A DNA stretch of 64,000 nt from Cellulomonas wangleii (lineage in GTDB: Bacteria > Actinomycetota > Actinomycetes > Actinomycetales > Cellulomonadaceae). Of this stretch, positions 27,288-35,827 are shown piece after piece. How positions within the stretch are numbered: the stretch's first letter is position 1; every line of letters starts with the position of its first letter. Location of the stretch: contig NZ_CP074405.1 in NCBI RefSeq assembly GCF_018388445.1, positions 3,286,001 to 3,350,000 on the forward strand, written 5' to 3'. The notes below the pieces were generated by a model, which did no database searches, was not told the DNA's origin, and worked only from the letters and a program-made list of their open reading frames with translations. The position numbers and the translations under genes were made by a program.

Positions 27288-29111
27288 ATGATCACGACCC
27301 GCCCCGTCCTCACCGGCACGTTCGGCATGGTCGCCTCGACGCACTGGCTGGCGAGCGCCGTGGGCATGCGGGTGCTGGAGGCGGGGGGCAACGCGTTCGA
27401 CGCGGCGGCGGCCGCCGGGTTCACGCTGTCCGTCGTCGAGCCGCACCTCAACGGCCCCGGCGGCGACGCCCCGGTCATCGGCCACCGCGCGGCGGACGGC
27501 CGCACGTTCGTGGTGTGCGGGCAGGGGGTGGTGCCCGCGGGGGCCACGACCGCGGCGTACCGGGACCTGGGCGTCACCGAGGTCCCGGGCACCGGGCACC
27601 TCGCGGCGGTCGTCCCCGGCGCCTTCGGGGCCTGGCTCGACCTGCTGGCGCGCTACGGCACCCTGCCCCTGGCCGACGTGCTCGGTCCGGCGGTCGGGTA
27701 CGCCCGCGACGGGTACCCGCTGGTGCCGGCGGCGGCGCGCACCATCGCGACGGTCGCGGAGATGTTCCGCACGCACTGGCCGAGCAGCGCCGAGGTGTAC
27801 CTGCCCGGCGGGGCCGTCCCGGCCGCGGGCGCACGGTTCGCCAACCCGCAGCTCGCGGGCACGTTCGAGCGGCTGCTGGCCGAGGCGGCCGCTGCGGGTG
27901 CGGACCGCGAGGCGCAGATCGAGGCAGCGCGCCGCGCGTTCTACGAGGGGTTCGTCGCGCAGGCCGTGGACGCGTTCGTCACCGGCACCCCGGTCATGGA
28001 CGCGACGGGCCGCGCGCACACCGGGTTCCTGCGGGCCGACGACCTGGCCGCGTGGCACGCCACCGAGGAGCCGACCGTCGCGGTGCCGTTCGCAGGCGTG
28101 GAGGTCCACAAGACGGGGCCGTGGGGCCAAGGGCCCGTGCTGCTGCAGCAGCTGCGGGTGCTCGAGGCGCTGGGCGTGGCCGACCTGGTCCGCGACGCCG
28201 TGGCCCGGGTCGACGTGCCCGGGCCGACGGCCGACCTGGTGCACGTGGTGGTGGAGGTGGCCAAGCTCGCCATGGCCGACCGCGACGCCTGGTACGGCGA
28301 CAGCGCCCCGGTGCCCCTGGCCACCCTGCTGTCGCCCGCGTACGCGGCCGAGCGCGCGCGGCTGGTGGGACCGGTCGCCGACGGCGGGTTCCGGCCCGGC
28401 AGCCCGGACGGCCGCGCCCCGCGGCTCGCGGCTGCGCTGGTCGCCGCACGGGCGGCGGCGGACGCCGGTGCGGCGCCCCGGCTCGACGTCGGGCTCGGCG
28501 AGCCGACCGTCTCGCCGATCGGCCTCAGCCCGGGCGACACGTGCCACGTCGACGTGGTGGACCGGTGGGGCAACCGGGTGTCGGCCACGCCGTCCGGCGG
28601 GTGGCTGCAGTCGAGCCCGGTGGTGCCCGGCCTGGGGTTCTCGCTGCCGACGCGTGCGCAGATGTGCTGGGTCGAGGACGGGCTGCCCGCGAGCCTGCTG
28701 CCCGGCCGCCGGCCGCGGACGACCCTGAGCCCGGGACTCGTGCTCGGCGACGGCCACGGCTTCGCGTTCGGGACGCCCGGCGGGGACCAGCAGGACCAGT
28801 GGACGGTGCCGTTCCTGCTGCGCCACCTGCTCGGCGGGCTGGACCTGCAGGCCGCGATCGACGCGCCCACCTGGCACTCGTCGCACGTGCACCAGTCGTT
28901 CCACCCCCGGTCGCACACCCCGCGGGGCCTGGTGGCGGAGCAGCGCCTGGGGGCGGACGTCCGCACGGCGCTGGCCGCGCGGGGGCACGCGGTGCAGGAG
29001 GCGGCGCCGTGGTCACTCGGTCGGCTCAGTGCGGCCGGCGTGGGTCCCGACGGTCTGCTGCGCGCGGCGGCGGACCCGCGGGGGCAGCAGGGGTACGCCG
29101 CAGGGCGATGA
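27288..29111 (+). CDS. Gamma-glutamyltransferase-family protein, cytoplasmic type
   Basis: The 607-residue protein has the Ntn-hydrolase fold of gamma-glutamyltransferases: GMVASTHWLASAVGMRVLEAGGNAFDAA at the N-terminus, NGPGGDAP, and the self-cleavage site GDTCHVDVVD with nucleophile T418. It lacks a signal peptide, unlike secreted glutathione-cleaving enzymes, and resembles the cytosolic members such as oxamate amidohydrolases. The substrate is therefore open. The ATG at 27288 has a CACCCT hexamer six bases upstream. It follows trmL by 39 bases and may be cotranscribed with it. Confidence 0.85.
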   Translation: MITTRPVLTGTFGMVASTHWLASAVGMRVLEAGGNAFDAAAAAGFTLSVVEPHLNGPGGDAPVIGHRAADGRTFVVCGQGVVPAGATTAAYRDLGVTEVPGTGHLAAVVPGAFGAWLDLLARYGTLPLADVLGPAVGYARDGYPLVPAAARTIATVAEMFRTHWPSSAEVYLPGGAVPAAGARFANPQLAGTFERLLAEAAAAGADREAQIEAARRAFYEGFVAQAVDAFVTGTPVMDATGRAHTGFLRADDLAAWHATEEPTVAVPFAGVEVHKTGPWGQGPVLLQQLRVLEALGVADLVRDAVARVDVPGPTADLVHVVVEVAKLAMADRDAWYGDSAPVPLATLLSPAYAAERARLVGPVADGGFRPGSPDGRAPRLAAALVAARAAADAGAAPRLDVGLGEPTVSPIGLSPGDTCHVDVVDRWGNRVSATPSGGWLQSSPVVPGLGFSLPTRAQMCWVEDGLPASLLPGRRPRTTLSPGLVLGDGHGFAFGTPGGDQQDQWTVPFLLRHLLGGLDLQAAIDAPTWHSSHVHQSFHPRSHTPRGLVAEQRLGADVRTALAARGHAVQEAAPWSLGRLSAAGVGPDGLLRAAADPRGQQGYAAGR

Positions 29112-29325
29112 CTGGGGCGCGTCGAATGCTGTGACACGCAGCCTCCAGCGCTGTGACCTGGGCAGTCACGGCATCCGGGCGACCCCGGCCGCCGTGTGAA
29201 CGTTCAACATCGCGCCCCGGCAGACATTGGATGTCTGACGCAGTCACAGGCTTTATTATGAGGGTTCTATGAGGGATTGACCGCTGCGACGATTCAGACA
29301 TCGGAGCACAGCTACCGTCGACGAC
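29112..29325. promoter_or_regulatory. Repeat-rich control region of the fuconolactonase-GntR operon
   Basis: This AT-richer stretch holds CTGTGAC at 29129 and 29151, GTCAC at 29165, GTCACAG at 29243, the palindromes TGAACGTTCA (29197) and CAGACAT-TGG-ATGTCTG (29221), TATGAGGG at 29257 and 29268 (11 bases apart), and another TCAGACAT at 29294. TACCGT (29313-29318) lies seven bases before the ATG. Confidence 0.55.
29221..29237. promoter_or_regulatory. GntR/FadR-type operator candidate
   Basis: CAGACAT-TGG-ATGTCTG is a perfect inverted repeat with 7-base arms. A further half-site TCAGACAT lies at 29294-29301, upstream of the -10-like TACCGT. The downstream GntR regulator is the obvious candidate to bind here. 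Confidence 0.6.
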
Positions 29326-30204
29326 ATGCCCTACGACGTCGTGGATGCGCATCTGCAGGTGTGGGACCCGGAGTCGGTCCATTACCCGTGGATGTCGCAG
29401 GACCCCTCCCTCCTGCATCGCACCTACCGAGTCCGTGACGTCGGCGGAGCCCTGGACGAGCACCACGTGGACGGCGTGGTGCTCGTCCAGTCCGCCGACA
29501 ACCGTGCGGACAGCGAGCACCTGCTGTTCCAGGCGCTGTGCTCGCCGCACGTGCTCGGCGTGGTCGCGTGGGTGCCCCTCGACGCGCCGGACGAGGCCGC
29601 CACCCAGCTCGACCACTGGCGCGTCGAGCCCGTCGTGGGCATCAGCCACCACGTCGACCGCGAGCAGGACCCGCAGTGGCTCCTGCGCGACGGCGTCGAC
29701 GACGGGCTGACCCTGCTGACCGAGCGGCGCCTCGTCCTCGACCTGCCCGCCACCACCCCCGAGCTGCTGCGGCACGTCGCCACCGTCGCCGACCGGCACC
29801 CCAAGCTGACGATCGTCCTCGACCACCTCGGCGCCCCGCCCCTCGCCGCGCGCCGCGCCGGTGACACCACCGCGTGGCAGCACTGGACCGCCGCGCTCGA
29901 GGTGGCCGCCGAGGCACCGAACGTCGTCGCCAAGCTGGCCGGCCTCGGCCGCGCCGCGGGCCCCGGCTGGACCGTGGACGACGTGCGCCCGGCGGTCGAC
30001 CACGCGCTCGACGTGCTCGGCCCGGACCGCCTCATGGCCGGCAGCGACTGGCCGACGTCGCTCGACGCCCACGGGTCCTGGCACGAGGTCTGGGGTGGTC
30101 TGCGCGCCACGCTCGACGGCCTCGACGACGCCGCGGTCGACCGCGTCATGGGGCGCACCGCGGTCGAGACGTACGGCATCCCGCCGCTCGTCCCCGAGCG
30201 CTGA
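29326..30204 (+). CDS. Amidohydrolase-2 family lactonase, L-fuconolactonase-like
   Basis: A 292-residue TIM-barrel hydrolase of the COG3618 group, whose members open L-fuconolactone and related lactones. VDAHLQVWD at the start carries the H-x-Q variant of the metal motif, PLDAPDEA follows, and GSDWPTS provides the conserved late Asp; SHHVDRE, VLDHLGAPPL are also typical. It is cytoplasmic. A TACCGT hexamer seven bases before ATG 29326 suggests a leaderless message. A GntR regulator follows in the same direction. With the nearby GH95 enzyme it suggests L-fucose or L-galactose catabolism, but no dehydrogenase for that route is adjacent. Confidence 0.78.
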   Translation: MPYDVVDAHLQVWDPESVHYPWMSQDPSLLHRTYRVRDVGGALDEHHVDGVVLVQSADNRADSEHLLFQALCSPHVLGVVAWVPLDAPDEAATQLDHWRVEPVVGISHHVDREQDPQWLLRDGVDDGLTLLTERRLVLDLPATTPELLRHVATVADRHPKLTIVLDHLGAPPLAARRAGDTTAWQHWTAALEVAAEAPNVVAKLAGLGRAAGPGWTVDDVRPAVDHALDVLGPDRLMAGSDWPTSLDAHGSWHEVWGGLRATLDGLDDAAVDRVMGRTAVETYGIPPLVPER

Positions 30205-30293
30205 GACACCCGCGTCGCACCGACCACCCCACCGACCGAGCCCACCGACAGCCCCGACCGACCGCCGCAGCGGACGACGACGGAGACGAGCAC

Positions 30294-31013
30294 GTGTCAC
30301 GCACCCAGGACGTCGTCGAGGACGTCCAGCGCCTGATCCTGGACGGCGTCCTGCGCCCCGGTGACCGGCTCCCGGCCGAGAAGGAGCTCGCGGCCGAGCT
30401 GGGGGTCTCCCGCGGGTCGCTGCGCGAGGGCGTGCGCGCCCTCGTCGTCCTGGGGATCCTCGAGGCGCGGCACGGGGACGGCACGTACGTCACCGACCTC
30501 GACGCGGCAACGCTGCTCGCGCCGCTGGCCTTCCTCGCCGACCTGCCCGGCGACCAGGGCCCGCTGCACGCCGTGCGCGCCACCCTCGAGACCGAGGCCG
30601 CCGGCCTGGCGGCGCTGCACATGACCGACGCGCACCTCGCCAGGGCCCGCGCCGCCCTGGACGACACGGCCCGCGCGCTGGTCGCCACGCGCGCCGACCC
30701 CGCCCGCCTGGCGGCCGCGGACCTCGCCTTCCACCGCGCGGTCGCCGACGGGTCCGGCAACACCGTCCTGTCCGCGCTGCTCGCCGCGCTCGCCGGCGGC
30801 CACGCGCGGCGGCGCGTCTGGGACGAGCTGCACGACCTGGCCGGGGACCGCACGTTCGAGGACCACGACGCGATCCTCGCGGCCGTCGCCGCACGCGACC
30901 CGGACCGCGCGCGCCTGCGGATGGCGATGCACATGGTGATGGTGGAGGACCTGCTCGCGACCGCCAGCGGTGACGGGCCCGCCCCTCGCCGGCGCGCGGC
31001 CACCACGGCCTGA
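30294..31013 (+). CDS. GntR-family regulator, FadR subfamily
   Basis: A 239-residue regulator: winged helix-turn-helix with GDRLPAEKELAAELGVSRGSLREGVRALVVLGIL at about 20-53, then a helical FCD effector domain containing DLAFHRAVADGSGN and EDHDAILAAV, which supply the usual metal-binding His and Asp residues. GTG 30294 follows CGGAGA by eight bases. It lies 90 bases after the lactonase gene and probably controls that gene and itself through the repeats at 29197-29301. Ligands of this subfamily are often sugar acids, which fits a lactonase partner. Confidence 0.88.
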   Translation: MSRTQDVVEDVQRLILDGVLRPGDRLPAEKELAAELGVSRGSLREGVRALVVLGILEARHGDGTYVTDLDAATLLAPLAFLADLPGDQGPLHAVRATLETEAAGLAALHMTDAHLARARAALDDTARALVATRADPARLAAADLAFHRAVADGSGNTVLSALLAALAGGHARRRVWDELHDLAGDRTFEDHDAILAAVAARDPDRARLRMAMHMVMVEDLLATASGDGPAPRRRAATTA

Positions 31014-31014
31014 G

Positions 31015-31033
31015 CCCCGCGGCGCGAGCGGGG
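31015..31033. terminator. Short convergent hairpin
   Basis: CCCCGC and GCGGGG pair across a seven-base loop between the convergent GntR and lipoprotein genes. The stem is only six base pairs, so the call is tentative. Confidence 0.35.
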
Positions 31034-31039
31034 ACCCCG

Positions 31040-31936
31040 TCAGCCGCCCGAGCCGGTGGGCAGCCCGCAGGCCGCGAGCACGACCTCGTACAGCGCGCCG
31101 CGCAGCGTGTCGGAGGCGGCGACGTGGAACACCGGCTGCTCGACACCGTCCACCTCGGTGCGCAGCCCCAGCACCGTGCCCCGCTTGTCCTCCGCGATCG
31201 CGTGCAGGTCGCACCGCGCCGGCACGACCGGCAGGACCACGCGGCCGTCGGGCGGCGGGGCCGCGGAGTCCACGTCCACCGCCCAGTCGGGCTCGGCGCC
31301 CGGGGACCGCAGCAGCGTCGTCGAGCGCACGGCCGTCAGGCGCACGTGCGGCCCGTCGGGCACGGTCCGCACCAGCAACGTCACGTCCGCGACGACGTCC
31401 CCGCCCACCTCCCGCACCGTCAGCTCGTCGGACAGCCGCACGTCCAGGCCCGCCGCGACGGCGGCACGTGCGCAGTCCTCGCCCCGGATGCGGCGCAGGT
31501 CGTCGGTCTCGTCGCTGGGGGTCACGACGACCGTCCCGGCGCGGCCGTCGGCGGTGGTGACGTCGAGCGCGACCCGGGCGTCGGGGTCCGCGTCCGGCGC
31601 CGCGTCGCACCGGGTGGCGTCCAGCGGCACCGCCAGGCGGCGCAACCGGTCCGCCTCGACGACGCGGTCCTCGTCGGTGGCACCGCCGACGGACGTCCCG
31701 GTCAGGCGGGCGCCGGTGACCGTGACGTCCAGCGGGCCGGTGTTGCGCACCTGGAGCTGGACGATGCGCGCCACGCGGTCGGTGCGCGCCTGCGCGACCT
31801 CCACCTCGAACGTCACCGCGGCCGGCAGGGTCGCCGCGGGGCGCGCACCGCCCGTGCCGCACGCGGCCGGCACGAGGGCGAGCAGACCGGCCACGACGAG
31901 GCCCCCCGACCCCTGCCCGCGCACCCTGCCACCCAT
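31040..31936 (-). CDS. Putative lipoprotein of unknown function
   Basis: A 298-residue protein with a signal peptide ending in the lipobox PAAC (C26) and no later membrane helix. The mature part looks beta-rich, with several LDVT/VVVT strands and three to four cysteines (for example in RCD, EDCARA, ARCDLH, AACGL) that could form disulfides. I recognise no family. CACGCT lies six bases before the ATG, a probable leaderless start. It is convergent with the GntR gene and does not appear linked to the sugar genes. Confidence 0.65.
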   Translation of the reverse strand: MGGRVRGQGSGGLVVAGLLALVPAACGTGGARPAATLPAAVTFEVEVAQARTDRVARIVQLQVRNTGPLDVTVTGARLTGTSVGGATDEDRVVEADRLRRLAVPLDATRCDAAPDADPDARVALDVTTADGRAGTVVVTPSDETDDLRRIRGEDCARAAVAAGLDVRLSDELTVREVGGDVVADVTLLVRTVPDGPHVRLTAVRSTTLLRSPGAEPDWAVDVDSAAPPPDGRVVLPVVPARCDLHAIAEDKRGTVLGLRTEVDGVEQPVFHVAASDTLRGALYEVVLAACGLPTGSGG

Positions 31937-32021
31937 GGGTCGAGCGTGGCACCGTGCGGGGCGCGGCGGTAGGCCGCGGTGTCGGCGGACGGACCGACCG
32001 GGCGTCCGACCCCTCGTCGCG

Positions 32022-33050
32022 TCAGGCGGTGCGCTCCGGGGTCGACGCGCGCAGGACGACCTCCGTGGGCACCGTGCGCACCCGCGGCTCGGCGGACCGG
32101 TCCGCGAGCGCGAGCTCGGTGGCCAGCCGGCCCACCTCCACGAGCGGCACGCGGACGGTCGTCAGCGGCGGCACCACGTCCCGCAGCGTGAGGATGTCGT
32201 CGAACCCCGCGAGCGCGAGGTCCTGCGGCACGCGCACCCCCAGGTCGCGGGCGGCGGCCAGGGCGCCGAGCGCCATGACGTCGTTCACCGCGAACACGAC
32301 GTCGACGTCGGCAGCCACGGCCAGGAGCTCACGCATGGCCGCCTCGCCGCCCTCGTGCGTGAACTCCCCCGGCACCACGTGCGCGGGGTCCACCGGGGAG
32401 CCCAGGTCGGCGAACACGTCCGCGAACGCCTCGCGCCGCTCCCGCGCGGTCAGGTGCGTGAGCGGACCGCCCAGCACGGCCGGACGCCGGTAGCCGCGCG
32501 CGTACAGGGCGCGGGCCAGCGCGGCGGCCCCCGCGGCGTTCTCGACGACCACCGTGTCCACGCCCAGCACCGGCTGCCCCACCAGCGCGACCGACCCGCC
32601 CGCCGCGGCGTAGTCGGCGAGCGCGGTGCGCATGACCTCGTTCGCGTCCTCGTCGTCGTACCGGCTGCCGGCCACGACCACCGCGCGGGCGCGCTGCCGC
32701 TGCAGCAGCCGCACCAGCTCGACCTCGCGCTCGGGCCGGTGCTGCGTGCTCGTCAGGGTGACCTGCAGGTCCGCGGCGTCGGCCGCGCCGGTGACGCCCG
32801 CCGCGATCGACGAGAAGTACGGGTCGGTGATGTCGTGCACCACCAGGCCCACCGACGTCGTGCGGCCGCGCGCCATGGCCTGGGCGTTCGCGTCGGGCGT
32901 GTACCGCAGGCGCTCCGCGGCGGCGAGGACCCGGTCGCGCAGGTCCGGGCGGACGGTGCGCGTGGCGCTGCCGTTGATGGCCCGCGACGCGGTCGCCAGC
33001 GAGACGCCCGCCTCTCGGGCGACGTCGCTCAGGGTCACGCTGGCGGCCAT
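32022..33050 (-). CDS. LacI-family transcriptional regulator
   Basis: A 342-residue LacI protein with helix-turn-helix TLSDVAREAGVSLATASRAING and a full effector domain (NDVMALGALAAARDLGVRVPQDLALAGFDDI). TAGCCT lies six bases before ATG 33050, pointing to a leaderless transcript with its own promoter. It is downstream of uxaC on the same strand, behind a hairpin. Its target cannot be read; the nearest candidates are uxaC and the unlinked palindromes elsewhere in the window. Confidence 0.88.
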   Translation of the reverse strand: MAASVTLSDVAREAGVSLATASRAINGSATRTVRPDLRDRVLAAAERLRYTPDANAQAMARGRTTSVGLVVHDITDPYFSSIAAGVTGAADAADLQVTLTSTQHRPEREVELVRLLQRQRARAVVVAGSRYDDEDANEVMRTALADYAAAGGSVALVGQPVLGVDTVVVENAAGAAALARALYARGYRRPAVLGGPLTHLTARERREAFADVFADLGSPVDPAHVVPGEFTHEGGEAAMRELLAVAADVDVVFAVNDVMALGALAAARDLGVRVPQDLALAGFDDILTLRDVVPPLTTVRVPLVEVGRLATELALADRSAEPRVRTVPTEVVLRASTPERTA

Positions 33051-33093
33051 GGTCGAAGGCTAGGGCACGCGTCGGCGTCGCGTGGCCGGTCCT

Positions 33094-33123
33094 CCGTCCC
33101 GCCGCGCGGGGGTGGCGGGACGG
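33094..33123 (-). terminator. Terminator after uxaC
   Basis: CCGTCCCGCC and GGCGGGACGG form a 10-bp perfect stem around a ten-base loop, directly after the uxaC stop codon. Confidence 0.6.
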
Positions 33124-33127
33124 CGGG

Positions 33128-34624
33128 TCAGGCGCCGGCGACCTGCCGGTCCGACCCGGGCGCCGGGGTGGCACGCTCGACGGTCCCGGCCGGGGGCCGG
33201 GCGTACGCGGTGCGCGGCAGTCCGTAGGCCAGGTCGACAGCCGTCTCCAGCGCCTCGTCGAGGTCGAGCCGGTGCTCGACGACCAGCCGCGCCAGGTAGC
33301 CCGCGTCGATGCGGCGCGCCAGGTCGTGCCGCGCCGGGATCGACAGGAACGCGCGCGTGTCGTCGACGAACCCCGTGGTGTTGGCGAACCCGGCGGTGTC
33401 GGTGACCGTCTCGCGGAAGCGCCGCATGCCGTCGGGGGTGTCGAGGAACCACCACGGGGCGCCGAGCCGTACCGCGGGGTAGACCCCCGCGAGGGGCGCC
33501 AGCTCCCGGCTGAACGTGTCCTCGTCGAGCGTGAACAGGACCAGCCGCAGGTTCGGGTGGTGCCCGAACGCGGTGAGCAGCGGGCGCAGCGCGCGCACGT
33601 ACTCGGTGGCCACCGGGATGTCGTAGCCCACGTCGTTGCCACGCACGGCCAGCACGTGCGGGTCGTGGTCGCGCAGGGCACCGGGGTGCAGCTGCATGAC
33701 CAGGCCGTCCTGCGTCGACATGCGCGCCATCTCGAAGAGCATGTGCGCCGAGAACGCCCGCGCCGCGGCCGCGTCCACGTCGCCGCGCAGCGCTGCCGCG
33801 AACACCGCCGCCGCGTCGGTCTCGTCCATGGGCGTCGTGTCGGCCAGCAGGTGGCCGTGGTCGGTCGCCCGCGCACCCGCGTCGACGAACGCCCAGCGAC
33901 GGGCCTCGAGCGCGCGCAGGTAGTCCCGGTAGGAGCCGATCGTGGTGCCGGCGCGCTCACCGAGCAGCGCGACGTCCTGCGCCCAGCCGGGGCGGTCGAC
34001 GTGCAGCACGGCGTCCGGGCGGAACGTCGGCACGATCCGCTCGCCCCAGCCGCGGGCGGCGAGCGCCGCGTGGTCGGCGAGGGTCGCGGAGGCCGGGTCG
34101 GTGGTCGCGATCGTCTCGATGCCGAAGCGGTCGAGCAGCGCCAGCGGCCGGAAGCCCGGCTCCGCGAGGCGTGCCGCGATCGTGTCGTACGCGGCGTCCG
34201 CGGTGGCGGCGGAGAGCCGCTCGGTGACGCCGAGCACGTCGACGAGCACGTGCTCCATCCAGAAGCGCGTCGGCGTGCCGCGGAACAGGTGCCAGTGCGC
34301 GGCGAACGTGCGCCAGACCGCGCGGGGGTCCGTCTCGACCGGCCGCCCGTCGAGCCGCGGGACGCCGAGCGCGTCGTGCGGGACGCCCTGGGACACGAGC
34401 ATCCGCACCAGGTAGTGGTCGGGCACGACGAGCAGCGACGCGGGGTCCCCGAACGGCTCGTCCCGGGACAGCAGGCCGGCGTCGACGTGGCCGTGCATCG
34501 AGACGATGGGCAGCGTGCGGGTGGCCTCGAGGATCTGCCGGGCGACGGGCCGCGTGACGGGGTCGGCGGGGAGCGCGCGGTCGGGGTGCAGCACCCAGGG
34601 GGCGGCGGGTGCGGTGTCGGGCAT
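33128..34624 (-). CDS. uxaC: Glucuronate (uronate) isomerase
   Basis: A 498-residue enzyme converting D-glucuronate to D-fructuronate (and galacturonate to tagaturonate). UxaC features are SMHGHVDAGLL with the metal-binding H44 and H46, GTPTRFWMEHVL, TTDPAS, FRPD, GNDVGYDIPVATEYVRALRPLL and the C-terminal RIDAGYLARLVVEHRL. ATG 34624 follows GGAGG by seven bases. It is cytoplasmic. The gene is divergent from a LacI-uxuB pair, and the region between them has two related operator-like sites. Together with uxuB and manD it completes the route from glucuronate to 2-keto-3-deoxygluconate. Confidence 0.93.
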   Translation of the reverse strand: MPDTAPAAPWVLHPDRALPADPVTRPVARQILEATRTLPIVSMHGHVDAGLLSRDEPFGDPASLLVVPDHYLVRMLVSQGVPHDALGVPRLDGRPVETDPRAVWRTFAAHWHLFRGTPTRFWMEHVLVDVLGVTERLSAATADAAYDTIAARLAEPGFRPLALLDRFGIETIATTDPASATLADHAALAARGWGERIVPTFRPDAVLHVDRPGWAQDVALLGERAGTTIGSYRDYLRALEARRWAFVDAGARATDHGHLLADTTPMDETDAAAVFAAALRGDVDAAAARAFSAHMLFEMARMSTQDGLVMQLHPGALRDHDPHVLAVRGNDVGYDIPVATEYVRALRPLLTAFGHHPNLRLVLFTLDEDTFSRELAPLAGVYPAVRLGAPWWFLDTPDGMRRFRETVTDTAGFANTTGFVDDTRAFLSIPARHDLARRIDAGYLARLVVEHRLDLDEALETAVDLAYGLPRTAYARPPAGTVERATPAPGSDRQVAGA

Positions 34625-34699
34625 CAGGTCCTCCGGCGCGGTCCGCGACGGCGCGGCGGTGCGCCCCACGGTGCGGCCGACAGACGTCGACCGCCTCGA

Positions 34700-34713
34700 T
34701 GAATACGTTTGCA
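34700..34713. promoter_or_regulatory. LacI-type operator candidate, uxaC side
   Basis: On the minus strand this reads TGCAAACGTATTCA. It agrees at 11 of 14 positions with the site at 34789 and lies in the divergent uxaC/LacI control region, 76 bases from starting the uxaC coding sequence. Confidence 0.5.
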
Positions 34714-34788
34714 GGCTTGACCATGCCACCGTGTCCAGCCTGATGCAAGAACTGCACCCCGTACTTGCCGCGGCCGCGGCCAGCGTGC

Positions 34789-34802
34789 TGCAATCGCTTT
34801 CA
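34789..34802. promoter_or_regulatory. LacI-type operator candidate, LacI/uxuB side
   Basis: TGCAATCGCTTTCA resembles the inverted site at 34700 and sits 38 bases before the LacI ATG. The pair could allow looping by one LacI tetramer or simple repression of both divergent promoters. Confidence 0.5.
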
Positions 34803-34840
34803 TCATCTGCTCGTGCGGGCAACCACGCGGAGGAGCATCC

Positions 34841-35827
34841 ATGGCCGTCACGCTGCGCGACGTCGCACGTGCCGCCGGCGTCTCGGCCGCGACCGCGTCG
34901 CGCGCGCTGTCCGCGCCGGACCTCGTCTCCCCCGAACGGCGTGAGCTCGTGCGCCGCGTGGCGCGCGAGCTCGGCTACCGCCCCAACCGCGCGGCCCGCG
35001 AGCTCATCACCGGACGCAGCGGCCACCTGTGCCTCGTCGTGCCGGACCTCGAGAACCCGTTCTTCTCGGCCGTCGCCAAGGCCGTGCAGGCGCGCGCCCG
35101 CGCCGCGGGGCACGCCGTGGTCGTCGCCGACGCCGAGGAGGACCCCCGGCTGGAGGCCGAGCTCGTCGCACAGCTCGGGGCGCAGGCCGACGGGGTCCTG
35201 CTCTGCTCCCCGCGCATGTCCTCCGACGACCTCGCGGCGGTCGCCGCCGACGGTCGGCCCGTGCTGCTGGTCAACCGCGAGGGTGCCGACCTGCCCTCGG
35301 TCGTCGTCGACAACCGGGACGGCCTGCGTCAGGCGGTGCGCCACCTGCACGCCCTGGGCCACCGCCGCATCGCCTACGCGGGCGGCCCCGCCGGGTCCTG
35401 GTCCGACGCCCGGCGGCGCGACGGCCTGGCGGCACTCGACCTGGACCTCGAGGTGCTGGACCTCGGGGCGCACGCCCCGGTGTTCGCCGGGGGCGTCGGT
35501 GCCGCCGACCTCGCGGTCGCCAGCGGCGCCACCGCCGTCCTGACCTACAACGACCTCATGGCGCTCGGGGTGCTCGACCGGCTCCGGACGCGCGGGGTGC
35601 GGGTGCCGCAGGACGTCTCCGTGGTCGGGTTCGACGACGCGCCCGTCGCGACGCTCGTGACGCCCTCCCTGACGACCGTCGCGGTCCCGCTGGCCCGGCT
35701 CGGGCGCACCGCGGTCGACCTGCTGCTGACCCCGCACGACGACGACGCGCCGCACACCGTGCTGCCCGTCGAGCTGGTGGTGCGCGGCACCACCGCACCA
35801 CCACCCCGACCCCCGGAGACCCGATGA
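34841..35827 (+). CDS. LacI-family regulator of hexuronate genes
   Basis: A 328-residue LacI protein with helix-turn-helix TLRDVARAAGVSAATASRAL. The effector domain shares distinctive segments with the LacI at 8169 (GGPAGSWSDARRRDGL, LGAHAPV, YNDLMALGVLDRLRTRGVRVP), so the two look like paralogues recognising similar ligands. ATG 34841 follows GGAGGAG by five bases. Its stop overlaps the uxuB ATG (ATGA), and uxaC is divergent, so it probably represses both; a uronate pathway intermediate would be the inducer (inference). Confidence 0.9.
   Translation: MAVTLRDVARAAGVSAATASRALSAPDLVSPERRELVRRVARELGYRPNRAARELITGRSGHLCLVVPDLENPFFSAVAKAVQARARAAGHAVVVADAEEDPRLEAELVAQLGAQADGVLLCSPRMSSDDLAAVAADGRPVLLVNREGADLPSVVVDNRDGLRQAVRHLHALGHRRIAYAGGPAGSWSDARRRDGLAALDLDLEVLDLGAHAPVFAGGVGAADLAVASGATAVLTYNDLMALGVLDRLRTRGVRVPQDVSVVGFDDAPVATLVTPSLTTVAVPLARLGRTAVDLLLTPHDDDAPHTVLPVELVVRGTTAPPPRPPETR

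Noticed and set aside
24201..28988. A 1595-codon open frame on the minus strand spanning GH95 and the two genes upstream
   Set aside because: Only the part up to 26708 has GH95 features; the rest is Arg/Gly/Pro-rich antisense of trmL and the transferase gene, kept open by high GC.
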